Positions 1 to 13,500 of a DNA stretch of 64,000 nt are shown here, piece by piece. The stretch's first letter is position 1. Every line of letters begins with the position of its first letter. The DNA lies in NCBI RefSeq assembly GCF_051622035.1, contig NC_135356.1, forward strand, positions 32,532,109 to 32,596,108, written 5' to 3'. The translations under genes and the position numbers were made by a program. The notes beneath the pieces were generated by a model. That model searched no databases, was not told where the DNA came from, and saw nothing but the letters and a program-made list of their open reading frames with translations. The stretch is from Arctopsyche grandis. Its lineage: Eukaryota > Arthropoda > Insecta > Trichoptera > Hydropsychidae.

Positions 1-388
1 CAGCAGCTCCCTTGATTTGCTCGCTAGCAGTAAATTCTCAGTTTTTAAATGTTCGAACCGTCGGAATTGATTTCTTTTTAAGTGAATGCAAATTGAATAT
101 TCGGTTTCAAACTTGATGTTCATTTGGTTGGGCTTTCAAAATGTTCCCACATGAGCTTCTCGTTTGGTATTTGCATTGGAATTTCCAGATAACATTGCCG
201 ACGGCTTGTCTTTTGTAGCGAATACAGTAGGCGGATTAGGTTTGGAGTTCATCGAACTCACACTTATGTGTGTAAAAATTTACAAATATATACGAAGAGT
301 ACACATGTATGTAGGTACATATTTATGTATGTATATGTAGGCTCAATTACCAACTTGGACTATCGTCATCCCCAGCATCGGTAATACC

Positions 389-671
389 GGCTCCGGCTTT
401 TATCTGGTTGTATAATCGATGTTGCTCCTCATCCAAAAACGGAGGATAGCCGACAATTATAAAATATACAAAATTACTCCGCAAGCCCAAATATCTTCTG
501 GCTTTCCGTACAGTTCATTCTTAAGAACCTCTCGCGATAGATAGTCAGGAGTTCTAGCAGAGCCAAACAAGGCTTGCTGATCACCCTGATTTTCAATTGC
601 CAAACCGAAATCCGCTAATTTTACAGCAGCTCCCTTGATTTGCTCGCTAGCAGTAAATTCTCAGTTTTTAA
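389..671 (-). pseudogene. CaMKII kinase-domain fragment (first of about 38 copies in the array)
   Basis: Read on the minus strand, this part of every monomer matches the calcium/calmodulin-dependent protein kinase II catalytic domain. It runs from the end of the catalytic loop ([11 protein letters not shown], family [11 protein letters not shown]), through [15 protein letters not shown] (DFG at 604-612) and an altered activation segment (TPDYLSRE instead of TPGYLSPE), to [27 protein letters not shown] and NQIKAGA. The HRD of the catalytic loop is not recognisable. One base is missing between ASKS and GAAV. Two extra bases plus a TAA follow ILYIL, so the frame is broken twice. Both lesions recur in all copies inspected, so they predate amplification. 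No intron is visible within the 283 bp. Known of the family: CaMKII is a Ser/Thr kinase regulated by calmodulin. This piece lacks the N-lobe, regulatory segment and hub, so it cannot encode a kinase. The 68-residue open frames in L copies are out-of-frame reads of it. Confidence 0.93.
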
Positions 672-2512
672 ATGTTCGAACCGTCGGAATTGATTTCTTT
701 TTAAGTGAATGCAAATTGAATATTCGGTTTCAAACTTGATGTTCATTTGGTTGGGCTTTCAAAATGTTCCCACATGAGCTTCTCGTTTGGTATTTGCATT
801 GGAATTTCCAGATAACATTGCCGACGGTTTGTCTTTTGTAGCGAATACAGTAGGCGGATTAGGTTTGGAGTTCATCGAACTTACACTTATGTGTGTAAAA
901 ATTTACAAATATATACGAAGAGTACACATGTATGTAGGTACATATTTAGGTATGTATATGTAGGCTCAATTACCAACTTGGACTATCGTCATCCCCAGCA
1001 TCGGTAATACCGGCTCCGGCTTTTATCTGGTTGTATAATCGATGTTGCTCCTCATCCAAAAACGAAGGATAGCCGACAATTGTAAAATATACAAAATATC
1101 AAGCAAAATATACGCAAGCCCAAATATCTTCTGGCTTTCCGTACAGTTCATTCTTAAGAACCTCTCGCGATAGATAGTCAGGAGTTCTAGCAGAGCCAAA
1201 CAAGGCTTGCTGATCACCCTGAACTTCAACTGCCAAACCGAAATCCGCTAATTTTACAGCAGCTCCCTTGATTTGCTCGCTAGCAGTAAATTCTCAGTTT
1301 TTAAATGTTCGAACCGTCGGAATTGATTTCTTTTTAAGTGAATGCAAATTAAATATTCGGTTTCAAACTTGATGTTCATTTGGTTGGGCTTTCAAAATGT
1401 TCCCACATGAGCTTCTCGTTTGGTATTTGCATTGGAATCTCCAGATAACATTGCCGACGGTTTGTCTTGTGTAGCGAATACAGTAGGCGGATTAGGTTTG
1501 GAGTTCATCGAACTCACACTTATGTGTGTAAAAATTTACAAATATATACGAAGAGTACACATGTATGTAGGTACATATTTAGGTATGTATATGTAGGCTC
1601 AATTACCAACTTGGACTATCGTCATCCCCAGCATCGGTAATACCGGCTCCGGCTTTTATCTGGTTGTATAATCGATGTTGCTCCTCATCCAAAAACGGAG
1701 GATAGCCGACAATTATAAAATATACAAAATTACTCCGCAAGCCCAAATATCTTCTGGCTTTCCGTACAGTTCATTCTTAAGAACCTCTCGCGATAGATAG
1801 TCAGGAGTTCTAGCAGAGCCAAACAAGGCTTGCTGATCACCCTGAACTTCAATTGCCAAACCGAAATCCGCTAATTTTACAGCAGCTCCCTTGATTTGCT
1901 CGCTAGCAGTAAATTCTCAGTTTTTAAATGTTCGAACCGTCGGAATTGATTTCTTTTTAAGTGAATGCAAATTGAATATTCGGTTTCAAACTTGATGTTC
2001 ATTTGGTTGGGCTTTCAAAATGTTCCCACATGAGCTTCTCGTTTGGTATTTGCATTGGAATTTCCAGATAACATTGCCGACGGTTTGTCTTTTGTAGCGA
2101 ATACAGTAGGCGGATTAGGTTTGGAGTTCATCGAACTTACACTTATGTGTGTAAAAATTTACAAATATATACGAAGAGTACACATGTATGTAGGTACATA
2201 TTTATGTATGTATATGTAGGCTCAATTACCAACTTGGACTATCGTCATCCCCAGCATCGGTAATACCGGCTCCGGCTTTTATCTGGTTGTATAATCGATG
2301 TTGCTCCTCATCCAAAAACGGAGGATAGCCGACAATTGTAAAATATACAAAATATCAAGCAAAATATACGCAAGCCCAAATATCTTCTGGCTTTCCGTAC
2401 AGTTCATTCTTAAGAACCTCTCGCGATAGATAGTCAGGAGTTCTAGCAGAGCCAAACAAGGCTTGCTGATCACCCTGAACTTCAATTGCCAAACCGAAAT
2501 CCGCTAATTTTA

Positions 2513-5500
2513 CAGCAGCTCCCTTGATTTGCTCGCTAGCAGTAAATTCTCAGTTTTTAAATGTTCGAACCGTCGGAATTGATTTCTTTTTAAGTGAATG
2601 CAAATTAAATATTCGGTTTCAAACTTGATGTTCATTTGGTTGGGCTTTCAAAATGTTCCCACATGAGCTTCTCGTTTGGTATTTGCATTGGAATCTCCAG
2701 ATAACATTGCCGACGGTTTGTCTTTTGTAGCGAATACAGTAGGCGGATTAGGTTTGGAGTTCATCGAACTCACACTTATGTGTGTAAAAATTTACAAATA
2801 TAAACGAAGAGTACACATGTATGTAGGTACATATTTATGTATGTATATGTAGGCTCAATTACCAACATGGACTATCGTCATCCCCAGCATCGGTAATACC
2901 GGCTCCGGCTTTTATCTGGTTGTATAATCGATGTTGCTCCTCATCCAAAAACGGAGGATAGCCGACAATTATAAAATATACAAAATTACTCCGCAAGCCC
3001 AAATATCTTCTGGCTTTCCGTACAGTTCATTCTTAAGAACCTCTCGCGATAGATAGTCAGGAGTTCTAGCAGAGCCAAACAAGGCTTGCTGATCACCCTG
3101 AACTTCAATTGCCAAACCGAAATCCGCTAATTTTACAGCAGCTCCCTTGATTTGCTCGCTAGCAGTAAATTCTCAGTTTTTAAATGTTCGAACCGTCGGA
3201 ATTGATTTCTTTTTAAGTGAATGCAAATTGAATATTCGGTTTCAAACTTGATGTTCATTTGGTTGGGCTTTCAAAATGTTCCCACATGAGCTTCTCGTTT
3301 GGTATTTGCATTGGAATTTCCAGATAACATTGCCGACGGTTTGTCTTTTGTAGCGAATACAGTAGGCGGATTAGGTTTGGAGTTCATCGAACTTACACTT
3401 ATGTGTGTAAAAATTTACAAATATATACGAAGAGTACACATGTATGTAGGTACATATTTATGTATGTATATGTAGGCTCAATTACCAACTTGGACTATCG
3501 TCATCCCCAGCATCGGTAATACCGGCTCCGGCTTTTATCTGGTTGTATAATCGATGTTGCTCCTCATCCAAAAACGGAGGATAGCCGACAATTATAAAAT
3601 ATACAAAATTACTCCGCAAGCCCAAATATCTTCTGGCTTTCCGTACAGTTCATTCTTAAGAACCTCTCGCGATAGATAGTCAGGAGTTCTAGCAGAGCCA
3701 AACAAGGCTTGCTGATCACCCTGATTTTCAATTGCTAAACCGAAATCCGCTAATTTTACAGCAGCTCCCTTGATTTGCTCGCTAGCAGTAAATTCTCAGT
3801 TTTTAAATGTTCGAACCGTCGGAATTGATTTCTTTTTAAGTGAATGCAAATTGAATATTCGGTTTCAAACTTGATGTTCATTTGGTTGGGCTTTCAAAAT
3901 GTTCCCACATGAGCTTCTCGTTTGGTATTTGCATTGGAATTTCCAGATAACATTGCCGACGGTTTGTCTTTTGTAGCGAATACAGTAGGCGGATTAGGTT
4001 TGGAGTTCATCGAACTTACACTTATGTGTGTAAAAATTTACAAATATATACGAAGAGTACACATGTATGTAGGTACATATTTATGTATGTATATGTAGGC
4101 TCAATTACCAACTTGGACTATCGTCATCCCCAGCATCGGTAATACCGGCTCCGGCTTTTATCTGGTTGTATAATCGATGTTGCTCCTCATCCAAAAACGG
4201 AGGATAGCCGACAATTATAAAATATACAAAATTACTCCGCAAGCCCAAATATCTTCTGGCTTTCCGTACAGTTCATTCTAAAGATCCTCTCGCGATAGAT
4301 AGTCAGGAGTTCTAGCAGAGCCAAACAAGGCTTGCTGATCACCCTGAACTTCAATTGCCAAACCGAAATCCGCTAATTTTACAGCAGCTCCCTTGATTTG
4401 CTCGCTAGCAGTAAATTCTCAGTTTTTAAATGTTCGAACCGTCGGAATTGATTTCTTTTTAAGTGAATGCAAATTGAATATTCGGTTTCAAACTTGATGT
4501 TCATTTGGTTGGGCTTTCAAAATGTTCCCACATGAGCTTCTCGTTTGGTATTTGCATTGGAATTTCCAGATAACATTGCCGACGGTTTGTCTTTTGTAGC
4601 GAATACAGTAGGCGGATTAGGTTTGGAGTTCATCGAACTTACACTTATGTGTGTAAAAATTTACGAATATATACGAAGAGTACACATGTTTGTAGGTACA
4701 TATTTAGGTTTGTATATGTAGGCTCAATTACCAACTTGGACTATCGTCATCCCCAGCATCGGTAATACCGGCTCCGGCTTTTATCTGGTTGTATAATCGA
4801 TGTTGCTCCTCATCCAAAAACGAAGGATAGCCGACAATTGTAAAATATACAAAATATCAAGCAAAATATACGCAAGCCCAAATATCTTCTGGCTTTCCGT
4901 ACAGTTCATTCTTAAGAACCTCTCGCGATAGATAGTCAGGAGTTCTAGCAGAGCCAAACAAGGCTTGCTGATCACCCTGAACTTCAATTGCCAAACCGAA
5001 ATCCGCTAATTTTACAGCAGCTCCCTTGATTTGCTCGCTAGCAGTAAATTCTCAGTTTTTAAATGTTCGAACCGTCGGAATTGATTTCTTTTTAAGTGAA
5101 TGCAAATTAAATATTCGGTTTCAAACTTGATGTTCATTTGGTTGGGCTTTCAAAATGTTCCCACATGAGCTTCTCGTTTGGTATTTGCATTGGAATCTCC
5201 AGATAACATTGCCGACGGTTTGTCTTTTGTAGCGAATACAGTAGGCGGATTAGGTTTGGAGTTCATCGAACTCACACTTATGTGTGTAAAAATTTACAAA
5301 TATATACGAAGAGTACACATGTATGTAGGTACATATTTAGGTATGTATATGTAGGCTCAATTACCAACTTGGACTATCGTCATCCCCAGCATCGGTAATA
5401 CCGGCTCCGGCTTTTATCTGGTTGTATAATCGATGTTGCTCCTCATCCAAAAACGGAGGATAGCCGACAATTATAAAATATACAAAATTACTCCGCAAGC

Positions 5501-7516
5501 CCAAATATCTTCTGGCTTTCCGTACAGTTCATTCTTAAGAACCTCTCGCGATAGATAGTCAGGAGTTCTAGCAGAGCCAAACAAGGCTTGCTGATCACCC
5601 TGAACTTCAATTGCCAAACCGAAATCCGCTAATTTTACAGCAGCTCCCTTGATTTGCTCGCTAGCAGTAAATTCTCAGTTTTTAAATGTTCGAACCGTCG
5701 GAATTGATTTCTTTTTAAGTGAATGCAAATGGAATATTCGCTTTCAAACTTGATGTTCATTTGGTTGGGCTTTCAAAATGTTCCCACATGAGCTTCTCGT
5801 TTGGTATTTGCATTGGAATTTCCAGATAACATTGCCGACGGTTTGTCTTTTGTAGCGAATACAGTAGGCGGATTAGGTTTGGAGTTCATCGAACTTACAC
5901 TTATGTGTGTAAAAATTTACAAATATATACGAAGAGTACACATGTATGTAGGTACATATTTATGTATGTATATGTAGGCTCAATTACCAACTTGGACTAT
6001 CGTCATCCCCAGCATCGGTAATACCGGCTCCGGCTTTTATCTGGTTGTATAATCGATGTTGCTCCTCATCCAAAAACGGAGGATAGCCGACAATTATAAA
6101 ATATACAAAATTACTCCGCAAGCCCAAATATCTTCTGGCTTTCCGTACAGTTCATTCTTAAGAACCTCTCGCGATAGATAGTCAGGAGTTCTAGCAGAGC
6201 CAAACAAGGCTTGCTGATCACCCTGATTTTCAATTGCTAAACCGAAATCCGCTAATTTTACAGCAGCTCCCTTGATTTGCTCGCTAGCAGTAAATTCTCA
6301 GTTTTTAAATGTTCGAACCGTCGGAATTGATTTCTTTTTAAGTGAATGCAAATTGAATATTCGGTTTCAAACTTGATGTTCATTTGGTTGGGCTTTCAAA
6401 ATGTTCCCACATGAGCTTCTCGTTTGGTATTTGCATTGGAATTTCCAGATAACATTGCCGACGGTTTGTCTTTTGTAGCGAATACAGTAGGCGGATTAGG
6501 TTTGGAGTTCATCGAACTTACACTTATGTGTGTAAAAATTTACAAATATATACGAAGAGTACACATGTATGTAGGTACATATTTATGTATGTATATGTAG
6601 GCTCAATTACCAACTTGGACTATCGTCATCCCCAGCATCGGTAATACCGGCTCCGGCTTTTATCTGGTTGTATAATCGATGTTGCTCCTCATCCAAAAAC
6701 GGAGGATAGCCGACAATTATAAAATATACAAAATTACTCCGCAAGCCCAAATATCTTCTGGCTTTCCGTACAGTTCATTCTTAAGAACCTCTCGCGATAG
6801 ATAGTCAGGAGTTCTAGCAGAGCCAAACAAGGCTTGCTGATCACCCTGAACTTCAATTGCCAAACCGAAATCCGCTAATTTTACAGCAGCTCCCTTGATT
6901 TGCTCGCTAGCAGTAAATTCTCAGTTTTTAAATGTTCGAACCGTCGGAATTGATTTCTTTTTAAGTGAATGCAAATTGAATATTCGGTTTCAAACTTGAT
7001 GTTCATTTGGTTGGGCTTTCAAAATGTTCCCACATGAGCTTCTCGTTTGGTATTTGCATTGGAATTTCCAGATAACATTGCCGACGGTTTGTCTTTTGTA
7101 GCGAATACAGTAGGCGGATTAGGTTTGGAGTTCATCGAACTTACACTTATGTGTGTAAAAATTTACGAATATATACGAAGAGTACACATGTTTGTAGGTA
7201 CATATTTATGTTTGTATATGTAGGCTCAATTACCAACTTGGACTATCGTCATCCCCAGCATCGGTAATACCGGCTCCGGCTTTTATCTGGTTGTATAATC
7301 GATGTTGCTCCTCATCCAAAAACGAAGGATAGCCGACAATTGTAAAATATACAAAATATCAAGCAAAATATACGCAAGCCCAAATATCTTCTGGCTTTCC
7401 GTACAGTTCATTCTTAAGAACCTCTCGCGATAGATAGTCAGGAGTTCTAGCAGAGCCAAACAAGGCTTGCTGATCACCCTGAACTTCAATTGCCAAACCG
7501 AAATCCGCTAATTTTA
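2513..7516. repeat. Two consecutive 2502-bp higher-order units (S-S-S-L)
   Basis: Monomers 2513-5014 and 5015-7516 have the same S-S-S-L order. They share a private marker in the second monomer: GATTTTCAATTGCTAAAC near 3721 and near 6224, 2502 bp apart. Other copies have GCCAAAC there. This shows block duplication of four monomers rather than only single-unit slippage. Confidence 0.8.
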
Positions 7517-10500
7517 CAGCAGCTCCCTTGATTTGCTCGCTAGCAGTAAATTCTCAGTTTTTAAATGTTCGAACCGTCGGAATTGATTTCTTTTTAAGTG
7601 AATGCAAATTAAATATTCGGTTTCAAACTTGATGTTCATTTGGTTGGGCTTTCAAAATGTTCCCACATGAGCTTCTCGTTTGGTATTTGCATTGGAATCT
7701 CCAGATAACATTGCCGACGGTTTGTCTTTTGTAGCGAATACAGTAGGCGGATTAGGTTTGGAGTTCATCGAACTCACACTTATGTGTGTAAAAATTTACA
7801 AATATATACGAAGAGTACACATGTATGTAGGTACATATTTAGGTATGTATATGTAGGCTCAATTACCAACTTGGACTATCGTCATCCCCAGCATCGGTAA
7901 TACCGGCTCCGGCTTTTATCTGGTTGTATAATCGATGTTGCTCCTCATCCAAAAACGGAGGATAGCCGACAATTATAAAATATACAAAATTACTCCGCAA
8001 GCCCAAATATCTTCTGGCTTTCCGTACAGTTCATTCTTAAGAACCTCTCGCGATAGATAGTCAGGAGTTCTAGCAGAGCCAAACAAGGCTTGCTGATCAC
8101 CCTGAACTTCAATTGCCAAACCGAAATCCGCTAATTTTACAGCAGCTCCCTTGATTTGCTCGCTAGCAGTAAATTCTCAGTTTTTAAATGTTCGAACCGT
8201 CGGAATTGATTTCTTTTTAAGTGAATGCAAATGGAATATTCGCTTTCAAACTTGATGTTCATTTGGTTGGGCTTTCAAAATGTTCCCACATGAGCTTCTC
8301 GTTTGGTATTTGCATTGGAATTTCCAGATAACATTGCCGACGGTTTGTCTTTTGTAGCGAATACAGTAGGCGGATTAGGTTTGGAGTTCATCGAACTTAC
8401 ACTTATGTGTGTAAAAATTTACGAATATATACGAAGAGTACACATGTTTGTAGGTACATATTTATGTTTGTATATGTAGGCTCAATTACCAACTTGGACT
8501 ATCGTCATCCCCAGCATCGGTAATACCGGCTCCGGCTTTTATCTGGTTGTATAATCGATGTTGCTCCTCATCCAAAAACGAAGGATAGCCGACAATTGTA
8601 AAATATACAAAATATCAAGCAAAATATACGCAAGCCCAAATATCTTCTGGCTTTCCGTACAGTTCATTCTTAAGAACCTCTCGCGATAGATAGTCAGGAG
8701 TTCTAGCAGAGCCAAACAAGGCTTGCTGATCACCCTGAACTTCAATTGCCAAACCGAAATCCGCTAATTTTACAGCAGCTCCCTTGATTTGCTCGCTAGC
8801 AGTAAATTCTCAGTTTTTAAATGTTCGAACCGTCGGAATTGATTTCTTTTTAAGTGAATGCAAATGGAATATTCGGTTTCAAACTTGATGTTCATTTGGT
8901 TGGGCTTTCAAAATGTTCCCACATGAGCTTCTCGTTTGGTATTTGCATTGGAATTTCCAGATAACATTGCCGACGGTTTGTCTTTTGTAGCGAATACAGT
9001 AGGCGGATTAGGTTTGGAGTTCATCGAACTTACACTTATGTGTGTAAAAATTTACAAATATATACGAAGAGTACACATGTATGTAGGTACATATTTATGT
9101 ATGTATATGTAGGCTCAATTACCAACTTGGACTATCGTCATCCCCAGCATCGGTAATACCGGCTCCGGCTTTTATCTGGTTGTATAATCGATGTTGCTCC
9201 TCATCCAAAAACGGAGGATAGCCGACAATTATAAAATATACAAAATTACTCCGCAAGCCCAAATATCTTCTGGCTTTCCGTACAGTTCATTCTTAAGAAC
9301 CTCTCGCGATAGATAGTCAGGAGTTCTAGCAGAGCCAAACAAGGCTTGCTGATCACCCTGAACTTCAATTGCCAAACCGAAATCCGCTAATTTTACAGCA
9401 GCTCCCTTGATTTGCTCGCTAGCAGTAAATTCTCAGTTTTTAAATGTTCGAACCGTCGGAATTGATTTCTTTTTAAGTGAATGCAAATTGAATATTCGGT
9501 TTCAAACTTGATGTTCATTTGGTTGGGCTTTCAAAATGTTCCCACATGAGCTTCTCGTTTGGTATTTGCATTGGAATTTCCAGATAACATTGCCGACGGT
9601 TTGTCTTTTGTAGCGAATACAGTAGGCGGATTAGGTTTGGAGTTCATCGAACTTACACTTATGTGTGTAAAAATTTACGAATATATACGAAGAGTACACA
9701 TGTTTGTAGGTACATATTTATGTTTGTATATGTAGGCTCAATTACCAACTTGGACTATCGTCATCCCCAGCATCGGTAATACCGGCTCCGGCTTTTATCT
9801 GGTTGTATAATCGATGTTGCTCCTCATCCAAAAACGAAGGATAGCCGACAATTGTAAAATATACAAAATATCAAGCAAAATATACGCAAGCCCAAATATC
9901 TTCTGGCTTTCCGTACAGTTCATTCTTAAGAACCTCTCGCGATAGATAGTCAGGAGTTCTAGCAGAGCCAAACAAGGCTTGCTGATCACCCTGAACTTCA
10001 ATTGCCAAACCGAAATCCGCTAATTTTACAGCAGCTCCCTTGATTTGCTCGCTAGCAGTAAATTCTCAGTTTTTAAATGTTCGAACCGTCGGAATTGATT
10101 TCTTTTTAAGTGAATGCAAATTAAATATTCGGTTTCAAACTTGATGTTCATTTGGTTGGGCTTTCAAAATGTTCCCACATGAGCTTCTCGTTTGGTATTT
10201 GCATTGGAATCTCCAGATAACATTGCCGACGGTTTGTCTTTTGTAGCGAATACAGTAGGCGGATTAGGTTTGGAGTTCATCGAACTCACACTTATGTGTG
10301 TAAAAATTTACAAATATATACGAAGAGTACACATGTATGTAGGTACATATTTAGGTATGTATATGTAGGCTCAATTACCAACTTGGACTATCGTCATCCC
10401 CAGCATCGGTAATACCGGCTCCGGCTTTTATCTGGTTGTATAATCGATGTTGCTCCTCATCCAAAAACGGAGGATAGCCGACAATTATAAAATATACAAA

Positions 10501-13500
10501 ATTACTCCGCAAGCCCAAATATCTTTTGGCTTTCCGTACAGTTCATTCTTAAGAACCTCTCGCGATAGATAGTCAGGAGTTCTAGCAGAGCCAAACAAGG
10601 CTTGCTGATCACCCTGAACTTCAATTGCCAAACCGAAATCCGCTAATTTTACAGCAGCTCCCTTGATTTGCTCGCTAACAGTAAATTCTCAGTTTTTAAA
10701 TGTTCGAACCGTCGGAATTGATTTCTTTTTAAGTGAATGCAAATGGAATATTCGCTTTCAAACTTGATGTTCATTTGGTTGGGCTTTCAAAATGTTCCCA
10801 CATGAGCTTCTCGTTTGGTATTTGCATTGGAATTCCCAGATAACATTGCCGACGGTTTGTCTTTTGTAGCGAATACAGTAGGCGGATTAGGTTTGGAGTT
10901 CATCGAACTCACACTTATGTGTGTAAAAATTTACAAATATATACGAAGAGTACACATGTATGTAGGTACATATTTATGTATGTATATGTAGGCTCAATTA
11001 CCAACATGGACTATCGTCATCCCCAGCATCGGTAATACCGGCTCCGGCTTTTATCTGGTTGTATAATCGATGTTGCTCCTCATCCAAAAACGGAGGATAG
11101 CCGACAATTATAAAATATACAAAATTACTCCGCAAGCCCAAATATCTTCTGGCTTTCCGTACAGTTCATTCTTAAGAACCTCTCGCGATAGATAGTCAGG
11201 AGTTCTAGCAGAGCCAAACAAGGCTTGCTGATCACCCTGAACCTCAATTGCCAAACCGAAATCCGCTAATTTTACAGCAGCTCCCTTGATTTGCTCGCTA
11301 GCAGTAAATTCTCAGTTTTTAAATGTTCGAACCGTCGGAATTGATTTCTTTTTAAGTGAATGCAAATGGAATATTCGCTTTCAAACTTGATGTTCATTTG
11401 GTTGGGCTTTCAAAATGTTCCCACATGAGCTTCTCGTTTGGTATTTGCATTGGAATTTCCAGATAACATTGCCGACGGTTTGTCTTTTGTAGCGAATACA
11501 GTAGGCGGATTAGGTTTGGAGTTCATCGAACTTACACTTATGTGTGTAAAAATTTACGAATATATACGAAGAGTACACATGTTTGTAGGTACATATTTAT
11601 GTTTGTATATGTAGGCTCAATTACCAACTTGGACTATCGTCATCCCCAGCATCGGTAATACCGGCTCCGGCTTTTATCTGGTTGTATAATCGATGTTGCT
11701 CCTCATCCAAAAACGGAGGATAGCCGACAATTGTAAAATATACAAAATATCAAGCAAAATATACGCAAGCCCAAATATCTTCTGGCTTTCCGTACAGTTC
11801 ATTCTTAAGAACCTCTCGCGATAGATAGTCAGGAGTTCTAGCAGAGCCAAACAAGGCTTGCTGATCACCCTGAACTTCAATTGCCAAACCGAAATCCGCT
11901 AATTTTACAGCAGCTCCCTTGATTTGCTCGCTAGCAGTAAATTCTCAGTTTTTAAATGTTCGAACCGTCGGAATTGATTTCTTTTTAAGTGAATGCAAAT
12001 TGAATATTCGGTTTCAAACTTGATGTTCATTTGGTTGGGCTTTCAAAATGTTCCCACATGAGCTTCTCGTTTGGTATTTGCATTGGAATTTCCAGATAAC
12101 ATTGCCGACGGTTTGTCTTTTGTAGCGAATACAGTAGGCGGATTAGGTTTGGAGTTCATCGAACTCACACTTATGTGTGTAAAAATTTACAAATATATAC
12201 GAAGAGTACACATGTATGTAGGTACATATTTAGGTATGTATATGTAGGCTCAATTACCAACTTGGACTATCGTCATCCCCAGCATCGGTAATACCGGCTC
12301 CGGCTTTTATCTGGTTGTATAATCGATGTTGCTCCTCATCCAAAAACGGAGGATAGCCGACAATTATAAAATATACAAAATTACTCCGCAAGCCCAAATA
12401 TCTTCTGGCTTTCCGTACAGTTCATTCTTAAGAACCTCTCGCGATAGATAGTCAGGAGTTCTAGCAGAGCCAAACAAGGCTTGCTGATCACCCTGAACTT
12501 CAATTGCCAAACCGAAATCCGCTAATTTTACAGCAGCTCCCTTGATTTGCTCGCTAGCAGTAAATTCTCAGTTTTTAAATGTTCGAACCGTCGGAATTGA
12601 TTTCTTTTTAAGTGAATGCAAATGGAATATTCGCTTTCAAACTTGATGTTCATTTGGTTGGGCTTTCAAAATGTTCCCACATGAGCTTCTCGTTTGGTAT
12701 TTGCATTGGAATTTCCAGATAACATTGCCGACGGTTTGTCTTTTGTAGCGAATACAGTAGGCGGATTAGGTTTGGAGTTCATCGAACTTACACTTATGTG
12801 TGTAAAAATTTACGAATATATACGAAGAGTACACAAATTTGTAGGTACATATTTATGTTTGTATATGTAGGCTCAATTACCAACTTGGACTATCGTCATC
12901 CCCAGCATCGGTAATACCGGCTCCGGCTTTTATCTGGTTGTATAATCGATGTTGCTCCTCATCCAAAAACGAAGGATAGCCGACAATTGTAAAATATACA
13001 AAATATCAAGCAAAATATACGCAAGCCCAAATATCTTCTGGCTTTCCGTACAGTTCATTCTTAAGAACCTCTCGCGATAGATAGTCAGGAGTTCTAGCAG
13101 AGCCAAACAAGGCTTGCTGATCACCCTGAACTTCAATTGCCAAACCGAAATCCGCTAATTTTACAGCAGCTCCCTTGATTTGCTCGCTAGCAGTAAATTC
13201 TCAGTTTTTAAATGTTCGAACCGTCGGAATTGATTTCTTTTTAAGTGAATGCAAATGGAATATTCGGTTTCAAACTTGATGTTCATTTGGTTGGGCTTTC
13301 AAAATGTTCCCACATGAGCTTCTCGTTTGGTATTTGCATTGGAATTTCCAGATAACATTGCCGACGGTTTGTCTTTTGTAGCGAATACAGTAGGCGGATT
13401 AGGTTTGGAGTTCATCGAACTTACACTTATGTGTGTAAAAATTTACAAATATATACGAAGAGTACACATGTATGTAGGTACATATTTATGTATGTATATG

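Noticed and set aside
1023..1229. 68-codon open frame starting [14 protein letters not shown], repeated 13 times in the array
   Set aside because: It is an out-of-frame reading of the CaMKII-derived segment in L monomers. The in-register reading matches the kinase domain, so this peptide is a by-product.
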